NCBI RefSeq assembly: GCF_001718795.1
Contig: NZ_CP013438.1
Coordinates: 1,426,001 to 1,490,000 of the forward strand
Origin: Burkholderia latens
GTDB lineage: Bacteria; Pseudomonadota; Gammaproteobacteria; Burkholderiales; Burkholderiaceae
Direction: 5' to 3'
Length of the DNA: 64,000 nucleotides
The translations under genes were made by a program, and so were the position numbers. A model generated the notes under the pieces. That model was not told where the DNA came from and did not search any database. It saw only the letters and a list, made by a program, of their open reading frames with translations. The stretch's first letter is position 1. Each line of letters starts with the position of its first letter. Positions 17,401 through 25,711 of the stretch are shown here, piece after piece.

Positions 17401-19313
17401 ACTTCACCGTGGTCGGCATCGGCGACATGTCCGGCGACGTGTTCGGCAACGGAATGCTGCTGTCGCCGCATATCCGGCTCGTCGCGGCATTCGATCACCG
17501 GCACGTGTTTCTCGATCCGAACCCCGACCCGGCGACGAGCTTCGCCGAACGCCAGCGAATGTTCGCGCTCGAGCGTTCGAGCTGGGCCGACTACGATACG
17601 TCGGTGATTTCGGCGGGCGGCGGCGTCTATCCGCGCACCGCGAAGACGATCCCGCTGTCGCCGGCCGTGCAGGCCGCGCTCGGCATCGACGCACACGCGC
17701 TGCCGCCGACCGAGCTGATCCGCGCGATCCTGCAGGCGCCGGTCGACCTGCTTTACAACGGCGGGATCGGCACCTACGTGAAGGCGACGCACGAAACCCA
17801 TCAGCAGGTCGGCGACCGCGCGAACGACGCGGTGCGCGTGAACGGTGCGGACCTGCGCTGCAAGGTCGTCGGCGAAGGCGGCAACCTCGGCTGCACGCAG
17901 TTCGGCCGCATCGAGTTCGCGCAACGCGGCGGGCGCATCAACACCGACGCGATCGACAACTCGGCAGGCGTCGATTGTTCGGATCACGAAGTCAACATCA
18001 AGATTCTGCTCGGGCTCGTCGTCGGCGACGGCGAGATGACCGAGAAGCAGCGCAACGCACTGCTCGCGGAGATGACCGACGAAGTCGGGCTGCTCGTGCT
18101 GCGTGACAATTACTACCAGACGCAGGCGCTTTCGATCGCCGGCCGCTACAGCGTCGAGCTGCTCGATGCGGAGGCGCGCCTGATGCGCTGGCTCGAACGC
18201 GCGGGCCGCCTGAACCGCGTGATCGAATTCCTGCCGACCGACGACGAGATCGCCGAACGACAAACCGCGAAACAGGGCCTCACTTCGCCGGAACGCGCGG
18301 TGCTGCTCGCGTACAGCAAGATGTGGCTGTACGACGCGCTGCTCGAATCCGACGTGCCCGAGGATCCGCTGGTCGCCGCGATGCTGGTGGATTATTTCCC
18401 GAAGCCGCTGCAACAACGCTTCAGCGAACCGATGCAGCGCCACCCCCTGCGCCGCGAGATTCTCGCAACGCACCTGACCAACGCGCTCGTCAATCGGGTC
18501 GGCTGTGCGTTCGTGCATCGGCTAATGGAGGAAACCGACGCGAAACCGGGGGACATCGTGCGCGCATGCATCATGGCGCGCGACGTGTTCGATCTCGATG
18601 CGGTGTGGCGCGACATCGACGCGCTCGACAACCGGGTTGCCGACGACGTGCAGGCGCGGATGTTCGTCGACGTCGCGCGGCTGCTGGAACGCGCGGCGCT
18701 GTGGTTCCTGCGGCAGCTGCAGTCGGGGGCGGTGGCCGCCGGCGGCGTCGGCGGCCTGATCGCGCGCTGCCGCGACGCGGTCGCGCGCATCGCGCCGCAA
18801 TTGCCGTCGCTGCTGCCGGCGAGCGATCTCGACGCGTTGTCCGAGCGGCAACGCGTGCTGACCGACGCGGGCGTCGACGGCGCGCTCGCGGCGCGTGTCG
18901 CGAGCGGCGACATCTCTGCCGCGCTGCTCGACATCGCCGAAGTCGCAGCGACTTGCGATCGCAGTCTCGAACTGGTGGCGGGCGTCTACTTCTCGCTCGG
19001 CACGCTGCTGAACTATGGCTGGATCGGCGAACGCGCGGCGGCGCTGCCGACGCCGACGCACTGGGACATGCTGGCGCGCGCAGCCGCGCTCGCGGAAGTC
19101 GCGCGGCTCAAGCGCACGCTCGCGACCAGCGCATTCGCGGAATCGGCGGATTCGACGTCGCCGGACGCGATCGTCGATGCATGGCGCGAGCGACGCGACG
19201 CGGCACTGCAACGCTACGAGCACCTGCTGGCCGACCTGCGCGCGTCGGGTGGAGCAAGCCTCGCGGTGCTGCTCGTCGTCGTGCGCGAAATGGCCGTGCT
19301 CGAACGCGCGTGA
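14472..19313 (+). CDS. NAD-specific glutamate dehydrogenase, large (180-kDa) class
   Basis: 1613 residues, the normal length for the large class of NAD-dependent glutamate dehydrogenases. It oxidises glutamate to 2-oxoglutarate and ammonia for catabolism. The N-terminal half is the regulatory region ([16 protein letters not shown]). The catalytic part has [34 protein letters not shown], the nucleotide-binding region [17 protein letters not shown], and [20 protein letters not shown]. The ATG at 14472 follows AGGAGAC. The following gene is convergent. Confidence 0.95.
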   Translation: [1613 protein letters not shown]

Positions 19314-19365
19314 TGAACGTCGATGGTCGCGGCGGACGCCACGCGCGTGCGGGCCGCCAGCGGCG

Positions 19366-20232
19366 TCACACCGTCGCGACCAGCAACTCTTCCGCGTTGT
19401 TCGGCGGACGCAGGCCGTCGGTCCGATCGGCGAAGTAGCGACGCGCGAGATCCGCGGCCGACACATGCTCGGCGCGCGCAAAGCCCGCTTGCCGCGCGAG
19501 CGCGCGGATTTCTGCCGGCATGAAGAAGCTGATGAACGGCGTACCGCTTGCGCGCGCGCCCTTCGCGGCCATTTCGAGGCCCGGGCGCACGTCCGGATCT
19601 GCATGTTCGAGCGGCAGCAGGAACGTCATCGCGAACGTCGAGCCCGGCGCGAGCGACGCGACTTCGCGCAATGCGGCTGCGTTCGCTTCGCGCGTCAGGT
19701 ACATGCTCACGCCGGTGGACACCACGACCGCCGGCTTGCCCGTGTCGAAACCCGCGCGCACGAGCGCGTCGCGCCAAGACTCCTTCGCCTCGAAATCGAC
19801 CGGCACGAACCGCAGCCAGTCCGGCACGCCGAAGCCGAGCTCGCTCAGACGGCTGCGTTTCCACGCCTGCGGCGCCGGCTGGTCGACCTCGAAGACGGTC
19901 ACGCGCGACGCCATCTCGGGCCGGCGCTGCACAAAGCTGTCCAGGCCCGCGCCAAGGATCACGTACTGGGTCGCACCGTGCGCGGCCTGCTCGATGACGA
20001 GATCCTCGATGAAACGCGCCCGCGCGACGATCGACGCTCGAAAGGACCGCGTGAACTGCGGATCCATGTCGCCGCGCTGCTGCCAGCCGGGTGCGGGCGC
20101 GAGCAGGCGCAGCCCGACCTCGTCGGCAAGCACGTGCGGCGGCGCATCGCACGCCACGTGCAGCGCGCGCCACAGCGCGACGCGCGCGGCGGTGCTGTCC
20201 GGCGCGCCCTGTTCGCGATCGTGATCGGACAT
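19366..20232 (-). CDS. SAM-dependent methyltransferase, leucine-carboxyl-methyltransferase-like
   Basis: 288 residues. The motif ARFIEDLVIEQAAHGATQYV leading to ILGAGLDSFVQRRP is the SAM-binding start of the PF04072/TIGR00027 group; VFEVDQPAPQAWKRSRL carries the conserved acidic ribose-binding region. The acceptor is unknown; several family members methylate carboxyl groups or act in polyketide pathways. It is the third gene of an operon: ribbon-helix-helix protein, VOC protein, methyltransferase. The gap to the VOC gene is 10 bp. Confidence 0.85.
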   Translation of the reverse strand: MSDHDREQGAPDSTAARVALWRALHVACDAPPHVLADEVGLRLLAPAPGWQQRGDMDPQFTRSFRASIVARARFIEDLVIEQAAHGATQYVILGAGLDSFVQRRPEMASRVTVFEVDQPAPQAWKRSRLSELGFGVPDWLRFVPVDFEAKESWRDALVRAGFDTGKPAVVVSTGVSMYLTREANAAALREVASLAPGSTFAMTFLLPLEHADPDVRPGLEMAAKGARASGTPFISFFMPAEIRALARQAGFARAEHVSAADLARRYFADRTDGLRPPNNAEELLVATV

Positions 20233-20242
20233 CGCCTTCGCC

Positions 20243-20593
20243 TCACGCGCTCGACGTGCCGGGCGCCTGCAGGCGCCACACGCGGCCGTCGGGATCGCGC
20301 ACGGTCATGTCGCGCGTGCCCCAGTGCGTATCCTCGAACGGCGTGACGACGTCGACGATCGGTTGCGGCCGCACTGCACGCTCGTCGGGCACCTTCAGCA
20401 CCACCTGCATGCCGGGCGTCTCGGTTGCCGGCACTTCGGCGATGAACAGGAACGGGCCGTCGCCGTTTCGCAGCTGGCCCGAGTTGTGATCGGTTTCGAA
20501 TTCCAGCGTGAAACCCAGCGCCTGGAAGAACTTCGCCGACTTGCCCCAGTTGTGCGTGGTCAGGTACACGGCTTCGATTCGCTCGGATGACAT
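20243..20593 (-). CDS. VOC family (glyoxalase-like) protein
   Basis: 116 residues, one VOC domain: RIEAVYLTTHNWGKSAKFFQ, then DVVTPFEDTHWGTRDMTVRD near the C-terminus. It would act on a small hydrophobic or thiol-linked substrate; none can be named. The start at 20593 is preceded by a perfect AGGAGG that lies inside the end of the upstream ribbon-helix-helix gene, whose stop is 1 bp before this ATG. This arrangement strongly supports both starts. Confidence 0.82.
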   Translation of the reverse strand: MSSERIEAVYLTTHNWGKSAKFFQALGFTLEFETDHNSGQLRNGDGPFLFIAEVPATETPGMQVVLKVPDERAVRPQPIVDVVTPFEDTHWGTRDMTVRDPDGRVWRLQAPGTSSA

Positions 20594-20594
20594 G

Positions 20595-20771
20595 TCAATC
20601 CTCCTGGGTGGACGGGCCGGCCCCGGGCGGCGGAGCGGCCAGGTACGCACGCAATGCGTCGGCCACGAGCGCGGACAGCGACTGCTCCGTCTCGATGGCG
20701 CGATGCTTGACCTGCCGGATCAGGCTCAGCGGCAGGTACACGTTGAATTGCTTCACTTCTTCGTCGGTCAT
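20595..20771 (-). CDS. Small ribbon-helix-helix (CopG/Arc-type) DNA-binding protein
   Basis: 58 residues. The N-terminal strand [20 protein letters not shown] is a typical ribbon-helix-helix beta strand and first helix, followed by [16 protein letters not shown] as the second helix and a Pro/Gly tail. Such proteins bind DNA as dimers through the strand pair. There is no toxin gene nearby, so this is more likely a dedicated autoregulator of the RHH-VOC-methyltransferase operon than an antitoxin. Its promoter contains three tandem 8-bp repeats that fit cooperative RHH binding. The predicted transcript start is only a few bases before ATG, so the message may be leaderless. Confidence 0.78.
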   Translation of the reverse strand: MTDEEVKQFNVYLPLSLIRQVKHRAIETEQSLSALVADALRAYLAAPPPGAGPSTQED

Positions 20772-20778
20772 GGGGGGC

Positions 20779-20807
20779 TAGTATGCTAGCAAAATAGCAA
20801 AAGTCAA
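20779..20807 (-). promoter_or_regulatory. Promoter with tandem 8-bp operator repeats for the RHH operon
   Basis: On the minus strand TTGACT (20802-20807) and CATACT (20780-20785) are separated by 16 bp. On the plus strand the same stretch reads TAGTATGC, TAGCAAAA, TAGCAAAA: three repeats with an exact 8-bp period from 20779 to 20802. Ribbon-helix-helix repressors such as MetJ bind 8-bp boxes in tandem, so this is a likely autoregulatory operator. Confidence 0.6.
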
Positions 20808-20887
20808 CCGATGAGCCGAAAGCGGCCGCAGCGTGCGGCGCAGGGTTCCCTGCTCCGCGATGCCGCCACGGCCCGCTTGCCGCGCAG

Positions 20888-21721
20888 TCACATCGTGTCT
20901 GCCCGCGCGGCCACCCGCGCAAACAGCGCGTCGAGATCGAAGCCGGTCGTATCGATGCCGATGGTGTCGCGCAGGCAGGCGCCCCACGCGGCCGCGTCGT
21001 CGAAGGTGACCGTGCGCCCGGCGCCCGCCGCGTCGCGCAGCGTCAGCACGGTGTTGAACAGTGCCGCGCGGCCGTCGGGCAGCACGCGGCATGCGATCAG
21101 GTCGTTGACGAAGATCGATTCGGGATACGTCGACGTGAACCAGTTCGCGGCTTCGTAATCGATCCATTCGGCCGGTTTCAGCGAAAACCGGTAAGTGGTC
21201 TGCCAGCCGTCGGGGATTTCGAACTCCATGTCGAACTCGCCATCGACGGGCGCGGCGACGACGCGAAACGCGCCGTGCGGCGTCGGCTGCCGCTCGCCCG
21301 GCGCGAAGCGTAGCGGCGCGGTGAGCGTCGCGCTGCCGAAGCCGATGTCCGCGAGCCATGCCGCGCCGTCGACGTCGATGCGCAGCAACATGTGCGTCTG
21401 CGCAGTGACGACTTCCGGCGGGCGCATCCAGCGCACGCGCGCGATCAGCGGCGTCACGCGAAAGCCGATCGTCGTGAGTGCGGTGTGGAAAAGTTTGTTG
21501 AGCTCGAAGCAGTAGCCGCCGCGCCGGTGTGCAATCACCTTGTCGACGATCGCGGGCAGGTCGAGCGCGACGCGCGCGCCGGTCAGCGGATTCAGGTTTT
21601 CGAACGGAATCGCCTGCGGATGCAGCAGATGCAGCCGGCGCAGCACGTCGAGCGTCGGCTCGGCCGGGCCGTCATAGCCGATGCGGGCGAAGTAGCGCGG
21701 GAGGTCGAACGAGTCAGTCAT
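20888..21721 (-). CDS. nat: Arylamine N-acetyltransferase
   Basis: 277 residues, normal for bacterial NAT. The catalytic triad is visible: C71 in RRGGYCFELN, H110 in AQTHMLL and D125 in LADIGFGS. The enzyme transfers acetyl from acetyl-CoA to arylamines and hydrazines by a ping-pong mechanism through the cysteine. The ATG at 21721 gives the standard N-terminus (SFDLPRYFARIGYDG); the open frame runs far upstream but that part is not protein-like. It is a single-gene unit convergent with nothing and followed upstream by a DUF2501 gene on the same strand. Confidence 0.93.
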   Translation of the reverse strand: MTDSFDLPRYFARIGYDGPAEPTLDVLRRLHLLHPQAIPFENLNPLTGARVALDLPAIVDKVIAHRRGGYCFELNKLFHTALTTIGFRVTPLIARVRWMRPPEVVTAQTHMLLRIDVDGAAWLADIGFGSATLTAPLRFAPGERQPTPHGAFRVVAAPVDGEFDMEFEIPDGWQTTYRFSLKPAEWIDYEAANWFTSTYPESIFVNDLIACRVLPDGRAALFNTVLTLRDAAGAGRTVTFDDAAAWGACLRDTIGIDTTGFDLDALFARVAARADTM

Positions 21722-21882
21722 GGATGAACCGGCACCGGGAACTGGGAACACGCCACGATAGCATCGAGCGAAATCCCCATGTTGCCCGGGGTCTGTTCGT
21801 GCGGATAACGCCCGCGCGCCGCGCCCCCTTTGATCCCGGATCGCCGCGCACGGCGCCGGCACCGCGCGCCGCTTCGGCTGCG

Positions 21883-22575
21883 TTACGGCAGCAGCTTCAG
21901 CGCGGACGACGCGACCGGCGGCACCGAAATGCCCTGGCGAGTCGCGAACTGCACGGCCTCGCTGAGCGTCGACGCCAGTGACTGCAGCTGGCTCGGCGCA
22001 CTTTGCGCGATATACGACGCGGCCTGCATGTTCTGCGGATTCAGCCCTGCCTGCAGCAGCGACGCGGCGCTCGCCGAACCAAGGCTGCCGAGCCCCGGCT
22101 GCAACTGCGAGTACTGCGTGAGGCCTTGGCCGAGCGACGCGAGGCCGTTGCTGAACGCCTGCTTGTCGATCGGGCCGTGCGATGCGCCGCCGCTCGCGAA
22201 GGCCTGGCCGAGCGCCTGCGACACCGACTGCTGCGCGCCGCCCATCTGCGACAGCGCGGCCGGCGTCAGCGCATCGCCGCCGCCGAGCAGGCTCGCGGCC
22301 TGCTGCGCCTGGCCGGCCGCGCCGGTCAGCCCCATCGCCGACGCGAGCGACGACTGCCCGGCCAGCACCTGCTGGTTCGCGCCGACGTACGCCTGCATCA
22401 GTTGCGCGACGCCGCCCTGCGACGGAGCGGCCTGCTGCTGCCCGCCGCCGAGCAGCGCCGATCCGATCGACTGCAGGTCGAGCTGCGCATGCGCGGCGCC
22501 GTGTACGCCCAACAGGATGCCGAGTGCGAGGCTCGCGGATGCGAGTTGCTTGCCCGTCGCGCGAATGTGTTTCAT
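21883..22575 (-). CDS. DUF2501 domain secreted protein
   Basis: 230 residues with a signal peptide ending near HGAAHAQ (residues 25-31). The mature part is rich in Q, A, G, S and L and has SIGSALLGGGQQQ and a C-terminal LQAGLNPQNMQAASYIAQ, characteristic of the DUF2501 (YjjA-like) group. The protein is presumably periplasmic and its role is unknown. CGAGGGAG precedes the start. Confidence 0.78.
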   Translation of the reverse strand: MKHIRATGKQLASASLALGILLGVHGAAHAQLDLQSIGSALLGGGQQQAAPSQGGVAQLMQAYVGANQQVLAGQSSLASAMGLTGAAGQAQQAASLLGGGDALTPAALSQMGGAQQSVSQALGQAFASGGASHGPIDKQAFSNGLASLGQGLTQYSQLQPGLGSLGSASAASLLQAGLNPQNMQAASYIAQSAPSQLQSLASTLSEAVQFATRQGISVPPVASSALKLLP

Positions 22576-22818
22576 CTGTGCTCCCTCGTGCCGGAAATAT
22601 CGAGGCCGATATTGTCGAAGCGCGTCGCGCGCGGCCGCAACGACTGAAACACATCGAAACGAAATCGCGGGCCGCGGCCGCTTGCAATTCGGTCGTCGCG
22701 TCATGCCGCCGCGCGCATTCCATCGTGTTTGCCGACCGAGATCACGCAAGCATCGAAATTCGTTCCTGTGGCGCGCGAATATCGCGCGCTCCGGTTTCGG
22801 GACCGCCGCTGCAGCGCG

Positions 22819-24303
22819 TCAGACCGCCATCCAGTCGGGCAGCCTGCGGCCGACCCAATCGGCCGCGCGCTCGTAGCCGCGCGCGAGCTGCAGTACCTCG
22901 AGATCCGCGCGCGGACGGCCGATCAGCTGCATCCCCATCGGCAAGCCGGCGTCGTTGAAGCCGACCGGCACGCTGATCACCGGGCATCCGGCCAGCGTCC
23001 AGGGGACGACCGTTTCCATCCAGCGGTGATACGTATCCATCGCGCGGCCGGCGATTTCCTTCGGCCAGCGCTGCCCGATGTCGAACGGGAACACCTGCGC
23101 GGTCGGCGCCGCGATGAAGTCGTAGCGATCGAAAAAGCTCAGCACCGCCTGATGCCACGCAGTGCGCTCGACGCTCGCGTCGAACGCGTCGGCAGCCTGC
23201 ATCGCGAGCAGCCCTTCGACCTCGTAGATCGCCTCGGGCTTCAGCAGCGCGCGGCGCGCCGGGTCGCGATAGTGCGCGAGCAGCCCGCCGCCCGACAACA
23301 GATGCCGATGCGCCAGCCACAGCCGCCAGATCCGCTCGGGCGCGAATGCCGGCAGCGCCGCATCGACGTCGCAGCCGATCTCGCGCAGCGTCGCGAGCCC
23401 CTGTTCGCACTGCGCGAGCACGCCCGGCTCGGTCGCGAGATAGCCGTTCCAGTCGCCGACCCACGCGATGCGCTGGCCGCGCAGATCCCTGTCGAGCGGC
23501 TCCGCAAACACGGCGGGATCTTCGGCGAGCGACAGCGGATCGTTCGGATCGTAACCGGCCTGGATCGCGAGCAACTGTGCGACGTCGCCGACCGTGCGGC
23601 CCATCGGCCCTTCGGTGCCGAGCTGCTGCATGTACACGTCGACGCCCGGCCAGCGCGGCACGCGCCCCTGCGACGGACGGAACCCGTAGATGTTGCAGAA
23701 CGCGGCCGGATTGCGCAAAGAGCCGCCGAAGTCGCTGCCGTCGGCCACCGGCAGCATCCGCGATGCGAGCGCCGCGGCCGTGCCGCCGCTGCTGCCGCCC
23801 GCGCTCTTCGTCAGGTCGTACGGATTGCGCGTCGCGCCGTGCACTTCGTTGAACGTGTGCGAGCCGAGCCCGAACTCCGGCGTATTGGTCTTGCCGATGA
23901 AGATCGCGCCCGCGGCACGCAGCCGCGCCGCGCCGACCGAATCGGCTTGCGGTACGTTATCGCGAAAAAGCGGCGACCCGTAGGTCGTCCGCAGCCCTTT
24001 CGTCATCGCGAGATCCTTCGGCGCCTGCGGCATCCCGTGCAGCCAGCCGTGATACTCGCCGCGGGCGAGCGCGGCGTCCTTTTCGGCGGCTTCAGCGAGC
24101 AGCGTATCGCGATCGCGCAGCGAGATCAGCGCGTTCACCGCGCCGTTCACGCGCGCGACGTGATCGAGATACGCGCGCATCGTCTCGACGCACGACACCG
24201 CCTTGCTGCGGATCGCCGACGCAAGCTCGCCGGCCGACAGGCGCACGATCGGGTCGACGGGGATGGAAGCGGGCGCGAGAAGCTGCGGGGCGCGGTGCGG
24301 CAT
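22819..24303 (-). CDS. Amidase (amidase signature family)
   Basis: 494 residues. The Ser-cisSer-Lys triad of the family is visible: K96 in QAPKDLAMTKG, S171 in KSAGGSSGGTAAALA and S195 in DFGGSLRNPA. The enzyme hydrolyses carboxylic amides to acid and ammonia; this family cannot be assigned a substrate by reading. AGGAGACTTCGC precedes the ATG at 24303. It is divergent from a universal stress gene across a 352-bp AT-rich region. Confidence 0.92.
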   Translation of the reverse strand: MPHRAPQLLAPASIPVDPIVRLSAGELASAIRSKAVSCVETMRAYLDHVARVNGAVNALISLRDRDTLLAEAAEKDAALARGEYHGWLHGMPQAPKDLAMTKGLRTTYGSPLFRDNVPQADSVGAARLRAAGAIFIGKTNTPEFGLGSHTFNEVHGATRNPYDLTKSAGGSSGGTAAALASRMLPVADGSDFGGSLRNPAAFCNIYGFRPSQGRVPRWPGVDVYMQQLGTEGPMGRTVGDVAQLLAIQAGYDPNDPLSLAEDPAVFAEPLDRDLRGQRIAWVGDWNGYLATEPGVLAQCEQGLATLREIGCDVDAALPAFAPERIWRLWLAHRHLLSGGGLLAHYRDPARRALLKPEAIYEVEGLLAMQAADAFDASVERTAWHQAVLSFFDRYDFIAAPTAQVFPFDIGQRWPKEIAGRAMDTYHRWMETVVPWTLAGCPVISVPVGFNDAGLPMGMQLIGRPRADLEVLQLARGYERAADWVGRRLPDWMAV

Positions 24304-24655
24304 GCGAAGTCTCCTGGGATCGATGTCGGATGGGGGCAAGCGACGGCCCCGAGGGCGGCCGGAGCGGCCGCCGCGCGGCGCCACGCCGCACGCCGATGCT
24401 CTACTCTACGCGACGCCGGATCGCCGACCTCCGATATTTTCCGCGGCGATTCATCGAGGAACCGACTAAATCGGCGTCACGCGCGGCCGGTTGGCGAAAA
24501 CGTTTATGCGCATAAACTTAAATTTCTTATATTTCTAATTGGCGCAACGACAAGGCCGTCATTGACGATATTTTTACGCGGCCGACCGAACTCTTTAGAC
24601 CTCGCGATCCCGCGGAAAGCTACGCTGCAACCATCTCGACTCTGGGGTATTCCTC
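24304..24655. other. 352-bp AT-rich divergent intergenic region between amidase and universal stress genes
   Basis: Bases 24500-24600 are unusually AT-rich for this genome. The region holds a perfect 16-bp palindrome (listed separately) and no ORF that looks like a gene. It presumably carries the promoter of the universal stress gene. Confidence 0.5.
24502..24517. promoter_or_regulatory. Perfect 16-bp palindrome GTTTATGCGCATAAAC
   Basis: An uninterrupted palindrome in the AT-rich region 139 bp upstream of the universal stress protein gene. It looks like a regulator binding site. It does not match the FNR/ANR consensus (TTGAT-N4-ATCAA). The regulator is unknown. Confidence 0.45.
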
Positions 24656-25090
24656 ATGCTCAAGCTGCTGGTGCCGGTCGGCCATTCGCCGCGCTCGCTT
24701 CACGCGGTCCGTCATGCGGCGTTCCTGTATAGCGAGCGCTGCGCGTCGGAGGTCGTGCTCGTCAACGTACAGATGCCGCTCGAGGCAACGCGGCTCGAGG
24801 CGTTTCATCCGCTGTCTCGATTGCGTTCGATCGAAGACAGCTTTGCGTGCGCCGATCTCGCGATGGCCGAACGAATCTTGCGGGAAGCCGGTGTGCGGTA
24901 CAGCGTGGTGAAGAAGGTCGGGCCGGTGGCCGATACGATCGCGGCCGTCGCGGCGGAGACCGGCTGCGACGAAATTGTCGTCGTCGCGCCGAGACACGGC
25001 CCGTTGCATCGGCTGCTGTCGATGTTCACGCGCAGCGTGATGAGCCGGCTCGTCCGTATTTCGAATGTGCCGGTGACGGCGGTGCAATGA
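24656..25090 (+). CDS. Universal stress protein (UspA family)
   Basis: 144 residues, single Usp domain: LKLLVPVGHSPRSLHAVRHA at the start and DEIVVVAPRHGPLHRLLSMF followed by TRSVMSRLVRISNVPVTAV at the end. The C-terminal glycine-rich ATP-binding loop (G-2x-G-9x-G-S/T) is not well kept here (APRHGPLHRLLSMFTRSV), so ATP binding is doubtful. Members accumulate under stress or low oxygen. The AT-rich upstream region and palindrome suggest a regulated promoter. Confidence 0.85.
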   Translation: MLKLLVPVGHSPRSLHAVRHAAFLYSERCASEVVLVNVQMPLEATRLEAFHPLSRLRSIEDSFACADLAMAERILREAGVRYSVVKKVGPVADTIAAVAAETGCDEIVVVAPRHGPLHRLLSMFTRSVMSRLVRISNVPVTAVQ

Positions 25091-25254
25091 ACGCGGCGTC
25101 AGCGTCGCCGTGGGAAGCCGGTTGCCGGCACGCGCGACGGCTGATTGCCGGGCGACCGGCGATGCGCTCGAACCCGATGCCGTCGGCATCGAAACCCACG
25201 GCGTCGACGTTTCTCTTTCGAGGTGACGCGCGACGGTTGCGCGCGGTATAACGC

Positions 25255-25365
25255 TTACTTGATGGCCTTGCGCCAGAACACGAGGTAAGTCGCCAACGAC
25301 GATGCGCCCAGCAAAATCAGCCACAATGGCGCCATGCTGATCAGCACGGAAGAAACATTAAGCAT
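25255..25365 (-). CDS. Possible 36-residue single-span membrane protein
   Basis: An ORF starting with ATG at 25365 and preceded by GAGGAATCC, a good ribosome site at 5-10 bases. It encodes a short polar start, one hydrophobic helix (MAPLWLILLGASSLATYLVF) and a basic end (WRKAIK), so the N-terminus would face out and the tail in. No family is recognised. It lies alone between two plus-strand genes. The clean membrane segment and ribosome site support it; its shortness leaves doubt. Confidence 0.45.
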   Translation of the reverse strand: MLNVSSVLISMAPLWLILLGASSLATYLVFWRKAIK

Positions 25366-25711
25366 CTGGATTCCTCACTATTTCGATAGCGATGTCGAAC
25401 ACGTATCTGCTGCGTACGGAACCGCCGTGCCCATCGCCTGCCGCACATCGTGCTCCGTTGAAACATGCATTCATGCTATCGCGCTGACCGGCCGCGCGAT
25501 CGCCTTGCCCCGCGCGCATCCTGACATTCGTCAAACTAGCGTCAATCGCACCGCGATCGCGGCCGGCCGCCACGCCCATGCGCCATTCGCCCCGCGAAAA
25601 CGGGACACGATCAGGCTGCGCCACCGTCTTTCAGCAGACGTTTACCGGGGGAAGCCCCAAGTGATTCGACGAACGAGTCCGCGTTACGCTTGCGCGACGA
25701 GGAGACGAATC
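25366..25711. other. 346-bp region with no recognised gene
   Basis: Between the 36-residue membrane ORF and the next small secreted protein. Nothing protein-like was found on either strand. It probably holds the promoters of its two divergent neighbours. Confidence 0.4.

Noticed and set aside
15489..18518. A 1009-codon open frame antisense to the glutamate dehydrogenase gene
   Set aside because: Arg/His/Asp-rich composition typical of the antisense of a GC-rich gene; it covers conserved catalytic parts of the dehydrogenase on the other strand.
20595..20771. The ribbon-helix-helix protein as antitoxin of a toxin-antitoxin pair
   Set aside because: The downstream genes are a VOC protein and a methyltransferase, not a toxin family, so autoregulation of that operon is more likely.
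20888..22723. Upstream extension of the arylamine N-acetyltransferase frame to 611 residues
   Set aside because: The extra part is antisense-like sequence opposite no gene plus a shadow of the DUF2501 gene. NAT enzymes are about 275 residues and the ATG at 21721 fits.
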